From NCBI GenBank assembly GCA_947448735.1, contig CANFOS010000004.1:124001-188000 (forward strand): a DNA stretch of 64,000 nt, in the 5' to 3' direction. Source of the DNA: Comamonadaceae bacterium (GTDB lineage: Bacteria; Pseudomonadota; Gammaproteobacteria; Burkholderiales; Burkholderiaceae_C). Each line of letters starts with the position of its first letter. Position 1 is the stretch's first letter. Positions 52,694 through 61,066 of the stretch are shown here, piece after piece. The position numbers were made by a program, and so were the translations under genes. The notes beneath the pieces were generated by a model, which was not told where the DNA came from, searched no databases, and saw nothing but the letters and a program-made list of their open reading frames with translations.

Positions 52694-54145
52694 ATGACCT
52701 CTAACTTTTCCAATCTTTCGCTCGCTCCCCAACTGGCCCGCGCCGTTGCCGAGATGGGCTACGAAACCATGACCCCCATTCAGGAGCAGGCCATTCCGGT
52801 GGTTCTCCAGGGGCGTGACGTGATGGGCGCAGCGCAAACCGGCACCGGTAAAACGGCAGCCTTTGCCTTGCCGCTGCTGCAGCGCATGATGAAGCACGAA
52901 AACGCGTCCACCTCGCCAGCGCGCCACCCGGTGCGCGCCTTGGTGTTGCTGCCCACCCGTGAGCTGGCGGTGCAGGTGGCCGAGCAGGTCAAGCTTTACG
53001 CCAAATACACCCACTTGAACAGCGCGGTGGTTTTTGGCGGCATGGACATGAAGGGCCAAACCGCCGAGCTGAAAAAAGGCGTCGAAGTGCTGGTGGCCAC
53101 GCCAGGCCGCTTGCTGGACCACATTGAAGCCAAAAACGCGGTGCTGAACCAGGTTGAATATGTGGTGCTCGATGAGGCCGACCGCATGCTCGACATTGGC
53201 TTTTTGCCCGACTTGCAGCGCATTTTGAGTTACCTGCCCAAGCAGCGCATCACGCTGCTGTTTTCGGCCACCTTCTCGCCTGAAATCAAACGCCTGGCGT
53301 CCAGCTATCTGCAAGACCCGGTGACGATTGAAGTGGCACGCTCGAACGCCACCGCATCAACGGTGGAGCAGCATTTTTACAGCGTGGACGCAGACGACAA
53401 GCGACGTGCCTTGCACCAGGTGTTAAAAACCCGCGGCATGAAGCAGGCTTTTGTGTTCGTCAACAGCAAGCTGGGCTGCGCTCGCCTGGCCCGCTCGCTT
53501 GAAAAAGAAGGCCTGAAAACCACCGCCCTGCACGGCGACAAAAGCCAGGACGAACGCCTCAAAGCCCTCGAGGCCTTCAAAAGCGGCGAAGTTGACTTGC
53601 TGGTGTGCACCGATGTGGCAGCGCGCGGGCTGGACATCAAAGACGTGCCGGCGGTGTTCAACTTTGATGTGCCCTTCAATGCCGAAGACTATGTGCACCG
53701 AATTGGCCGCACCGGCCGTGCCGGGGCTTCGGGCTTGGCTGTCAGTTTTGTGGCCAGCAGCGACCAGCGGCTGGTGGCTGACATTGAAAAGCTCGTCAAA
53801 ACCAAAATTGAGCTGGAGCCTTTTGCCTTTGACGAAGCGCCTGGCGAGCACCAGCGCATCAACGATGGCAGGCGCATGTACCGCCAAGCCGAAGATGCAG
53901 CGCCGCGTGAGCGGCAAGAGCGCCGCGAGCCCAGAGAATTTAGAGAGCGGCGTGAAGCACCACCGCACCGTCAGGCCGCCGCACCGCGCGACCCGTTTTT
54001 TGACCAGCCCTACGAGAGCAGCGTTGCCCCTGATGCCCAGCCCGCCTGGGAAGCCGCCGCCAAAGCCAACCCTCAGCGCAGTAGTGTGTCGGCCAACATC
54101 AAGCCCAAGAAAAAAGTCGCAGCCTTGTTCAAGCTCGGCGAATAA
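52694..54145 (+). CDS. rhlE: DEAD-box RNA helicase, RhlE-like
   Basis: 483-aa ATP-dependent RNA helicase. Motifs: F then Q motif (GYETMTPIQEQAIP), I AQTGTGKT, Ia PTRELAVQV, Ib TPGRLLD, II DEAD in VLDEADRMLDIGF, III SAT, IV FVFVNSK, V TDVAARGLDI, VI HRIGRTGRAG. The C-terminal 110 residues are a basic, Arg/Glu/Pro-rich tail ending IKPKKKVAALFKLGE, as in Burkholderiales RhlE proteins and probably RNA-binding. The ATG at 52694 has no ribosome site. Confidence 0.92.
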   Translation: MTSNFSNLSLAPQLARAVAEMGYETMTPIQEQAIPVVLQGRDVMGAAQTGTGKTAAFALPLLQRMMKHENASTSPARHPVRALVLLPTRELAVQVAEQVKLYAKYTHLNSAVVFGGMDMKGQTAELKKGVEVLVATPGRLLDHIEAKNAVLNQVEYVVLDEADRMLDIGFLPDLQRILSYLPKQRITLLFSATFSPEIKRLASSYLQDPVTIEVARSNATASTVEQHFYSVDADDKRRALHQVLKTRGMKQAFVFVNSKLGCARLARSLEKEGLKTTALHGDKSQDERLKALEAFKSGEVDLLVCTDVAARGLDIKDVPAVFNFDVPFNAEDYVHRIGRTGRAGASGLAVSFVASSDQRLVADIEKLVKTKIELEPFAFDEAPGEHQRINDGRRMYRQAEDAAPRERQERREPREFRERREAPPHRQAAAPRDPFFDQPYESSVAPDAQPAWEAAAKANPQRSSVSANIKPKKKVAALFKLGE

Positions 54146-54372
54146 GCCAGCTGCGGCGCATCGGTCAGCGCTGGCCGACACATGCTTTGCCCTTCGTGTT
54201 GCCGTTCTTCAATGGCTAGATGCTGGCGGTCTGCGCATGAGCGCAGCGATGTCTTTTGACGTCATTCTCAGAGGGGATCACCGCGTTGCTGATGGCGCTT
54301 GTGCTGCTGCTGCCCGCCAGCATCGCGCGCGCCACTGGTGCGACGAGGCGACTGAAAAACCTGCCCCGTAAG
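54146..54372. other. gap between rhlE and apaH, possible gene remnant
   Basis: 227 bp. One plus-strand reading (LLMALVLLLPASIARATGATRR) looks like the end of a membrane helix or signal peptide and may be debris of a lost gene, but no start, length or family supports a real gene. The convergent gene ends here have no clear T-run terminator. Confidence 0.3.
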
Positions 54373-55209
54373 CTAACCCGGCCGCTGATGTTGCTCGCAG
54401 GGGACCTTGATCAGCTCAAATTCGCCAGCGCGTGGCCCCAGACGGGCTGCCGTCAGGCAACCGCCCCATACGCAGCCTGTGTCCAGCGCCAGCGTGTTGT
54501 GGTGCAGGATTTGCCCGGCGTTCAGGGTTGACCAATGGCCAAAAGCAATTGGCTGGTCAAGTGTTGCCCGGCCTGGCACCTCAAACCAGCGTGAATAGCC
54601 CGGCGGTGCGTCTGCCTGGCCACCCTTGATGCTGAACTCCATCTCGCCCGCATTCGTGCAAAAGCGCAGGCGGGTCAGGGCGTTGACGATGACCCGCCAG
54701 CGTTCAGCACCCTGCAAGCCGTCGTGCCATTGCGCGGGTTGGTTGCCAAACAGCTGGGTTAAAAAGGATTTGAAGTCGTCTGCACGCAACTGCTGCTCCA
54801 GCTCGCTGGCCAGGGCCAGCGTTTGTGCCGTTGTCCACTGCGGCAGCACGCCTGCATGCACCATCAGCCAGCCGTGGGCGGCTATCGCCAGGGGCCGGTG
54901 CCGCAGCCAGTGCAGCAGATCGGCGCAGTCAGGCGCATCCAGCAGCTGCGCCAGTGTGTCACCCTTGCTGACATGACGAACGCCTTGCCACACACCCAGC
55001 AAATGCAGGTCATGGTTGCCCAGCAGGCATTGCGCCGCATCGCCCAGCGCGCTCAGCCGGCGCAGCACGGCCAATGAATCTGGCCCCCGGTTGACCAGGT
55101 CACCCAGCATGTAGAGGGTGTCGCGGCTGGGCGAAAAGTTGACCGACTCCAGCAGACGCTGAAATGGCGCATCGCAACCTTGCAGGTCGCCAATCAGGTA
55201 CATTGACAT
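54373..55209 (-). CDS. apaH: symmetrical bis(5'-nucleosyl)-tetraphosphatase
   Basis: 278-aa metallophosphatase splitting Ap4A and related caps to two ADP; also removes Np4 caps from RNA. Marks: MYLIGDLQGCDAPFQRLL, DTLYMLGDLVNRGPDSL, LLGNHDLHLLGVW, VHAGVLPQWTTAQ and GHWSTL. The second metal ligand histidine of E. coli (GDVHGC) is Gln here (GDLQGC), common in this clade. Start ATG 55209; ATG 55203 is also possible. Divergent from the CorC-like gene with 23 bp between starts. Confidence 0.93.
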   Translation of the reverse strand: MSMYLIGDLQGCDAPFQRLLESVNFSPSRDTLYMLGDLVNRGPDSLAVLRRLSALGDAAQCLLGNHDLHLLGVWQGVRHVSKGDTLAQLLDAPDCADLLHWLRHRPLAIAAHGWLMVHAGVLPQWTTAQTLALASELEQQLRADDFKSFLTQLFGNQPAQWHDGLQGAERWRVIVNALTRLRFCTNAGEMEFSIKGGQADAPPGYSRWFEVPGRATLDQPIAFGHWSTLNAGQILHHNTLALDTGCVWGGCLTAARLGPRAGEFELIKVPCEQHQRPG

Positions 55210-55232
55210 GTGTTTATTTTGCTTGAAGACGC

Positions 55233-56531
55233 ATGGACTTTTTGCTGATTGCCTTTTTGACAATGCTCAACGGCGTGTTTGCCATGTCAGAGATGGCCCT
55301 GTCGTCAAGCCGAAAGGCCAGGCTGGCAGCCATGGCCGAGTCGGGCGACAAAGGGGCCGAGGCAGCGCTGGGCCTGCTGGACAACCCGACCCAATTCTTG
55401 TCATCGGTTCAGGTGGGCATCACCTCGATTGGCATGCTCAACGGCATCATTGGCGAGGCGGCTTTCAGTGGCAACCTCTCGGTGTGGATGCAGAGCCTGG
55501 GCATGCCCCTGCGCGCCTCAGACATCACCGCGACGGCCTTGGTCGTGGCCATCATCACCTACATCACGATTGTGTTTGGCGAGCTGGTGCCCAAGCGTAT
55601 CGGCCAGCTGTACCCCGAAACAGCCGCCCGGCTGGTGGCCCGCCCCATGATGTGGGTGGCCAGCGCGGCCAAACCGTTTGTCAAACTGCTGTCCTTCAGC
55701 ACGCACGCTGTGCTCAAGCTGCTGCGAGTCGACAACACGGCAGGCCGCGGCGTGACCGAAGAAGAAATCACCGCCAGCCTGGAGGAAGGCGTGGATGCGG
55801 GCCTGATTGAAGAGCATGAACATCAGATGGTGCAAAACGTGTTTTTGCTGGACGACCGGTTACTCACGTCGCTGATGTTGCCGCGCTCGGACATTGAGTG
55901 GCTGGACGCCGCCGACACCGCAGACCAGGCGATTCAAAAAGCCAGCGTCACGGGACACTCGTGGTATCCCGTTTGCCGGGGCAGTCTGGACGAGGTGGTG
56001 GGCGTGATCAGTGTGGCCAGATTGCTGGCTTTGCGTGGCGCCGATGCGCAGCCGCATGGCCAACGCATCGGCGGGCATGCAACTGCGGCCGTGTTTGTGC
56101 CTGAAACGCTGACGGGCATGGAGCTGCTGGAGCAGTTTCGCGCCAAGTCCAGCCGCATGGTGTTTGTGGTCGATGAATATGGTGTGGTGCAGGGTCTGGT
56201 CACGCCGCTGGACCTGTTGGAGGCGATCACTGGCGAGCTGCAGCCAGGTGCCCAAACAGATGCCTGGGCGACACTGCGGGATGACGGAAGTTGGCTCATT
56301 GACGGGGTGATGCCGGTGGCCGAACTCAAGGCGCGGCTGGACATCAAGGACCTGCCTGCCGAAGACAAGGGCCGCTACAACACCGTGGCAGGGTTGCTGC
56401 AGGCCGTGTCTGGCTGCTTGCTGGCGACGGCCGATCGGGTCGATTGCGCGGGTTGGCGCTTTGAGGTGGTTGACCTGGATGGCAAACGCATTGACAAGGT
56501 GCTGGCAAGCCGCTTGAACTTGCCCGACTGA
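55233..56531 (+). CDS. CorC/HlyC-type (UPF0053) membrane protein with CBS domains
   Basis: 432-aa protein: N-terminal DUF21 transmembrane domain (about 1-170, four hydrophobic segments), CBS pair (SLMLPRSDIEWLDAADTADQAI ... MVFVVDEYGVVQGLVTPLDLLEAITGEL) and C-terminal CorC/HlyC domain (DGSWLIDGVMPVAELKARLDIKDLP ... CAGWRFEVVDLDGKRIDKVLASRL). The DUF21 group (CNNM relatives) is linked to magnesium or cobalt efflux. Starts at ATG 55233. Confidence 0.9.
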   Translation: MDFLLIAFLTMLNGVFAMSEMALSSSRKARLAAMAESGDKGAEAALGLLDNPTQFLSSVQVGITSIGMLNGIIGEAAFSGNLSVWMQSLGMPLRASDITATALVVAIITYITIVFGELVPKRIGQLYPETAARLVARPMMWVASAAKPFVKLLSFSTHAVLKLLRVDNTAGRGVTEEEITASLEEGVDAGLIEEHEHQMVQNVFLLDDRLLTSLMLPRSDIEWLDAADTADQAIQKASVTGHSWYPVCRGSLDEVVGVISVARLLALRGADAQPHGQRIGGHATAAVFVPETLTGMELLEQFRAKSSRMVFVVDEYGVVQGLVTPLDLLEAITGELQPGAQTDAWATLRDDGSWLIDGVMPVAELKARLDIKDLPAEDKGRYNTVAGLLQAVSGCLLATADRVDCAGWRFEVVDLDGKRIDKVLASRLNLPD

Positions 56532-56589
56532 CAAGACTGTTTTGCAGGCGCCTTGGCTTGAAAACAGACCTCAACGGGCTAAAAAGTCG

Positions 56590-56662
56590 TTTCCAGGTGC
56601 CAAATCAGCCTCTGGGCCACTGATTTCATGCTCAGGTAGCTCCTAAATCAGGAGCAATTCGA
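56590..56662. repeat. dispersed intergenic repeat
   Basis: GCCTCTGGGCCACTGATTTC followed by AGCTCCTAAATCAGGAGCAA; same family as at 7815 and 41350. Confidence 0.55.
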
Positions 56663-56753
56663 CTGCTTTGCCGTAATGCCCGGTGCCGCGCCGGTTTTCG
56701 CCGTGGTCGCTAAACTCTCAGTTGGTTCATTTTCTGATTTTTAGGCGCACACC

Positions 56754-57809
56754 ATGAGCTTGATTCCCGTCACTATCCTCACCGGCTTTCTGGGTTCAGG
56801 CAAAACCACGCTTTTGAAGCGCGTTTTGACCGAAGCCCACGGCCAAAAAATTGCCGTGATCGAAAACGAGTTTGGCGAAGAAAACATCGACAACGAGATT
56901 CTGGTCAATGACACGCAGGAAAACATCATCCAGATGAACAACGGCTGCATTTGCTGCTCGATTCGCGAAGACCTCAGGGACACGCTTCAAACGCTGGCCG
57001 AAAAAAAACGCAAGGGCGAGCTGGTATTCGACCGGGTCGTGATTGAGACCACCGGCCTGGCCGACCCCGGCCCGGTGGCGCAAACGTTTTTCATGGACGA
57101 AGAAATTGCCGAACAGTACCTGCTGGACTCGATTCTGACGCTGGTCGATGCCAAACACGCCGACGCCCAGCTCAACGACCGCCAGGAGGCACGCCGCCAG
57201 ATTGGCTTTGCCGATCAGATATTCATCAGCAAGACCGATCTGGTGGCTGCGGATGAGGTCAAGGCATTGACCCACCGACTGACCCACATGAACCCGCGTG
57301 CGCCGCAAAAAGCCGTGCATTTTGGCGATGTGGCGATCGCCGATGTGTTTGACCTGCGCGGCTTCAATTTGAATGCCAAGCTCGACATTGACCCGGACTT
57401 TCTCAAGGCCGACGACCATGGCCACAACCACGAAGGCCATGACCATGTTCATGGCGAGCATTGCGACCATCCGTCCCATGCGGCGGAGCAGGGTCATCAC
57501 CATGTGCATGATGACGATGTCAAAAGTTTTGTCTTCCGTTCAGACAAGGCTTTCAGCCCGGCCAGACTGGAAGACTTTCTGGGCGCGATTGTCAATATTT
57601 ACGGCCCGCGCATGCTGCGCTACAAAGGGGTGCTCAATATGGAAGGCACCGAGCGCAAGGTGATTTTTCAGGGGGTACACCAGCTGATGGGCAGCGACTT
57701 GGGACCGGCCTGGGCAGACGGCGAGACCAAGACCAGCAAAATGGTGTTTATTGGCATTGATCTGCCGAAAGACATTTTCATGCAAGGCTTGGAACAGTGC
57801 CTGGTGTGA
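56754..57809 (+). CDS. COG0523/CobW-family metal-chaperone GTPase
   Basis: 351-aa GTPase of the Zng1/YjiA/CobW group, which load zinc or other metals into client proteins. Walker A GFLGSGKT (11-18), metal motif GCICC (64-68, CxCC), Walker B region VIETTGLADP, SKTD specificity element, and a His-rich loop at about 222-252 (HGHNHEGHDHVHGEHCDHPSH ... GHHHVH) before the C-terminal domain. ATG 56754. It lies 205 bp before dksA; COG0523 genes are often Zur-regulated, but no Zur box is recognisable here. Confidence 0.9.
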   Translation: MSLIPVTILTGFLGSGKTTLLKRVLTEAHGQKIAVIENEFGEENIDNEILVNDTQENIIQMNNGCICCSIREDLRDTLQTLAEKKRKGELVFDRVVIETTGLADPGPVAQTFFMDEEIAEQYLLDSILTLVDAKHADAQLNDRQEARRQIGFADQIFISKTDLVAADEVKALTHRLTHMNPRAPQKAVHFGDVAIADVFDLRGFNLNAKLDIDPDFLKADDHGHNHEGHDHVHGEHCDHPSHAAEQGHHHVHDDDVKSFVFRSDKAFSPARLEDFLGAIVNIYGPRMLRYKGVLNMEGTERKVIFQGVHQLMGSDLGPAWADGETKTSKMVFIGIDLPKDIFMQGLEQCLV

Positions 57810-57931
57810 GCCAGGTTGGAGTGAGTCTGCAGGCTGTTTGTCAAAACTGCTCATTTCGGGATGACAAGCCATGTCCGTCGTGATTCTTCAGTGGTTTGGT
57901 TTTGAGGTCGACCGAGAGCTCAGGCAGCCGC

Positions 57932-57937
57932 TATAAT
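57932..57937 (+). promoter_or_regulatory. consensus -10 box before dksA
   Basis: Perfect TATAAT 78 bp before the dksA ATG. No good -35 at 17 bp. Confidence 0.5.
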
Positions 57938-58014
57938 CGCGCGCCGATCAAAATACCCAGCCGCGCGCACTTGCCGGGGCTCACCCAGAGGCGGCTTCCC
58001 AGAGGAGACAGACA

Positions 58015-59187
58015 ATGAAAGCAAAACCAGCGAAATCAGTCAAAGCGGCAAAGTCAGCAAAGCCGACCTCATCTGCAGGCAAAACGGTGGCTAAAACCAG
58101 CGTGAAAGCCACCGTCAAAGCCAAACCCAAAACACCCTCGAAGGTCGTCAAGTCGGGCGTCAAACCCGTCTCCAAAGTTGCCGTGAAGTCCACAAAAACC
58201 GTCAAACCTCCTGTCAAGTCGGTGGCCAAAAAAGTCGCCAAGCCGCCGGTCAAGGCCAAGCCAGCTGCCAAAAAGCCAGTGGTGAAAGCTGTCACCAAGC
58301 CAGCTGCCAAAAAGCCGGTCGCCAAAGCCGCCACCAAGCCAACTGCCAAAAAGCCGTTGCCCAAAGCGCAACCTGTTGTCAAGCCGGCTGTCAAGCCAGC
58401 CGCCCAGTCAGCCAAGCAAAAGCCGCCTCTGACCGTACCCCAAGTGCTTGCCAAGCCGGCAGCTAAGGCTGCTCAGCGTGCCGCAACCGCCGCGGCCAAG
58501 ACCATCCCCGTCGTGGCTGTTGTCCCTTCGGCAGCTCCTAAACCAGTACCCGTCAGCAACGGTTTGCCGCCCCCGCCACCTCTGAAGCCAGGCCGCCGAA
58601 GTTCGTCGCGCGCGCTGGCTCATATGCCTCCCCCCGCACCCATGGTGCCTACCCATGCGCCAGACGCAGCAAAAGCCAGTTACTCAACAATGACCGAACG
58701 CGTGATCGCGCCGCCCCCCTATGTGGCTGCCAAAAAAGACCCCAAACTAGCGAACAACTGGAAGACCAAGACCCCTGAGACCTTGACCGAAGAAGAGGTC
58801 AACGCCATGCCTGACGCGGAGTACATGAACGACATGCAAATGGCCTTTTTCCGCCATAAGCTGTCCATCCTGAAACAGGACATTCACAACAGCGCCGGCG
58901 CCACAACAGAACACTTGCGTGAAGACACAGTCGTGGTGCCTGACCCGGCCGACCGCGCCACGATTGAGGAAGAACACGCCCTTGAACTGCGCACCCGTGA
59001 CCGGGAACGCAAGTTGTTGAAAAAAATCGAGCAGTCGATTGCCCGCATTGATTCGGGTGACTATGGCTACTGTGACGAAACTGGCGAACCGATCGGCGTC
59101 GGTCGGCTCATGGCTCGGCCTACGGCCAGCCTGTCGCTGGAGGCTCAGCAAAGACGCGAGCTGAAGCAGAAAATGTTTGGCGATTGA
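58015..59187 (+). CDS. dksA: DksA with a 240-residue Lys/Ala/Pro-rich N-terminal tail
   Basis: 390-aa protein. Residues about 256-390 are a complete DksA: coiled coil (MQMAFFRHKLSILKQDI), tip Asp310, Asp313 and Ala315 in PDPADRA, EEEHALELRTRDRERKLLKKIEQ, and the globular end (DYGYCDETGEPIGVGRL). Of the four zinc cysteines of E. coli only Cys353 remains, usual in alpha/betaproteobacteria. Residues 1-245 are disordered and histone-H1-like, with three 13-residue units KPAAKKPVVKAVT-type at 82-120. DksA binds RNA polymerase's secondary channel with ppGpp. ATG 58015 has AGGAGACAG before it; TATAAT at 57932. The tail probably contacts nucleic acid. Confidence 0.9.
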   Translation: MKAKPAKSVKAAKSAKPTSSAGKTVAKTSVKATVKAKPKTPSKVVKSGVKPVSKVAVKSTKTVKPPVKSVAKKVAKPPVKAKPAAKKPVVKAVTKPAAKKPVAKAATKPTAKKPLPKAQPVVKPAVKPAAQSAKQKPPLTVPQVLAKPAAKAAQRAATAAAKTIPVVAVVPSAAPKPVPVSNGLPPPPPLKPGRRSSSRALAHMPPPAPMVPTHAPDAAKASYSTMTERVIAPPPYVAAKKDPKLANNWKTKTPETLTEEEVNAMPDAEYMNDMQMAFFRHKLSILKQDIHNSAGATTEHLREDTVVVPDPADRATIEEEHALELRTRDRERKLLKKIEQSIARIDSGDYGYCDETGEPIGVGRLMARPTASLSLEAQQRRELKQKMFGD

Positions 59188-59233
59188 CGCTTTGACCCCG
59201 CCCATCGAGTAAGCATCTTTCATCCATCAGGTC

Positions 59234-61066
59234 ATGGCAAAAGAAGACGCCTCATCGGGTTTGCTTGCCAAGATGGTGAAGTTTGTCCGCAATCCTGCAA
59301 CCAGCTGGACTGACCTGGACGCCAAAGAAACTGACCGCGACGAAGCTGTCAGCAATCAGCTGCTCAAGGAGATGATTGAGCGCAGGCAAAGAAATGATTT
59401 TGTGCGCAAGCGCGAATTCGACATGTTGCGCAAAATGCGCAAGCGCGAGGCCATGATGGGCCAGGACCCATCTGCGGAGCCTTCTTTTTTTCAGAGCAGC
59501 CTGACCTCAACGGTGGAGGACCGTGCCAAGACGCTGAAAAAGATCGATGAAATCGAAGCCCAGATGTCCATGCAGTGGTGGAAAACCAAGCCGGTCAACC
59601 TGTCGGCGGTTGATTCTGGAGATTCTGCCGCCTCGTCCAACGTCCCGGATGGGGCAGCTGTTGCAGGCTCGACGGCCCCAGCTCATGGCTCCCCGCCACC
59701 CCCATTGCAGACGCCCCTGCCGGACAAGGCCCTGCCGCTCTTGCCGGCAGACTGCGGGCCCACTGAGCCTATCGGCCTGCTGCCGCAGACCCAAACCCAA
59801 CCCCAAACACCTGCTGTTCCTGCCAAGCAGGCTGCCGACGCGGCTGTCTCGGCGGTCAAGCCGCTCAAGCGGCTGGTCATTGAAGGCTTGGCAGGCCAAA
59901 ACCACGAAGGCGGTGCATCTGATTTTGGTCAAGGCAACATGATGGCCATAGATGTGTCAGAGATTGCCCACGACGCAGAGCTCGAAGAAGCCGCCATCCG
60001 TTTTGCCAATGGTGATGACATCGGTGCCGAGGCGGGGCTGCAGGAAATGCTGGCGCCCGGCGGCTCACGGACGGGCCAGTCAGAAGCCTGGATGGCCCTG
60101 TTTGACCTGTATCGTGCGACGGATCAACAGGCGAAATTTGAAAACGCCGCACTTCAGTTTGTACAGAAGTTTGACCGCTCGGCGCCGCAGTGGTTTTCGA
60201 TGCCGGACATGGTCAAGGCCATGTCAGTGCCGGCCATTTCCGGGGTTGGAAATGGGCCTGCTGCTGACTGGATTTGTCCGTCCTCTGTCGGCATTCAAAC
60301 GACCGTTGCCCTGAAAGCCGCGTTGGCCAAAGCCCCCATGCCATGGCGTCTTGACTGGAGCCATCTCAAAACCATTGAACCACTGGCGGTGGAGGCTTTG
60401 GCCAAAGTTTTTGCCGATTGGTCGGCCCAACCTGTGCAACTGCGTTTTTTCGGTGATGACCAATTGCAACAGGTGCTGCAGCGGGCCACGCCCTCGGGTC
60501 AGCGCGACACCCCACAGGCCTGGTGGCAATTGCGCATGGAGGCGCTGCGGGTTGCGCAGCGCCCTGACGAGTTTGAGCTGGCTGCGCTGGACTTTTGCGT
60601 CACCTACGAAGTCTCTCCGCCCTCTTGGGAAACAGCGCGCTGCGACTACAAATCGGTGGACAAGCAGGGTCTGCCCATTTTTGGAAATACCATCATCGGT
60701 CAGGCGTCGAGCGACTTCATGTCGTCAAGCCTGAACCCTCATGACGGCGACACGCACATGGATGGATTGCCATCGCAAACGGCGAAGCTGATGTCGATTG
60801 ATCTGTCGGGCCAGATCGAAGGCGATGCGGTCACGACTCTGGAAAAACTGGAAGCCAAACTGATGGGTGCAGACATCATGATGATTTCATGCGCCAAGTT
60901 GATTCGTGTCGATTTCTCAGCGGCAGGCACGCTGCTCAACTGGGTATCGGCTCGCCAATCTGAGGGTCGAGCCGTGCAGTTTTCAGACGTGAACCGGCTG
61001 GTTGCGGCCTTTTTCAACGTGATAGGCATCACTGAACATGCCAAAGTGATGACGCGGCGTGACTAA
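59234..61066 (+). CDS. hypothetical protein with two helix-STAS modules
   Basis: 610-aa cytoplasmic protein, no enzyme motif. Layout: 1-118 charged helices (NQLLKEMIERRQRNDFVRKREFDMLRKMRKREAMM); 119-210 Pro/Ala-rich linker; then two copies of a helical unit plus STAS-like domain. Unit 1 (EAWMALFDLYRATDQQAKFENAAL, 284-307) aligns with unit 2 (QAWWQLRMEALRVAQRPDEFELAAL, 428-451). STAS1 about 345-425; STAS2 about 517-605 (LMSIDLSGQIEGDAV, ISCAKLIRVDFSAAGTLLNWV, FSDVNRLVAAFFNVIGI). STAS domains often sense or bind partners. It follows dksA by 46 bp; function unknown. Confidence 0.75.
   Translation: MAKEDASSGLLAKMVKFVRNPATSWTDLDAKETDRDEAVSNQLLKEMIERRQRNDFVRKREFDMLRKMRKREAMMGQDPSAEPSFFQSSLTSTVEDRAKTLKKIDEIEAQMSMQWWKTKPVNLSAVDSGDSAASSNVPDGAAVAGSTAPAHGSPPPPLQTPLPDKALPLLPADCGPTEPIGLLPQTQTQPQTPAVPAKQAADAAVSAVKPLKRLVIEGLAGQNHEGGASDFGQGNMMAIDVSEIAHDAELEEAAIRFANGDDIGAEAGLQEMLAPGGSRTGQSEAWMALFDLYRATDQQAKFENAALQFVQKFDRSAPQWFSMPDMVKAMSVPAISGVGNGPAADWICPSSVGIQTTVALKAALAKAPMPWRLDWSHLKTIEPLAVEALAKVFADWSAQPVQLRFFGDDQLQQVLQRATPSGQRDTPQAWWQLRMEALRVAQRPDEFELAALDFCVTYEVSPPSWETARCDYKSVDKQGLPIFGNTIIGQASSDFMSSSLNPHDGDTHMDGLPSQTAKLMSIDLSGQIEGDAVTTLEKLEAKLMGADIMMISCAKLIRVDFSAAGTLLNWVSARQSEGRAVQFSDVNRLVAAFFNVIGITEHAKVMTRRD

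Noticed and set aside
54256-54531. 91-aa ORF after rhlE
   Set aside because: Overlaps the apaH end; the membrane-like start may be debris but does not support a gene.
58258-58374. Minisatellite or CRISPR-like array
   Set aside because: The 39-bp repeats code for the 13-residue units of the DksA tail and have no spacers.
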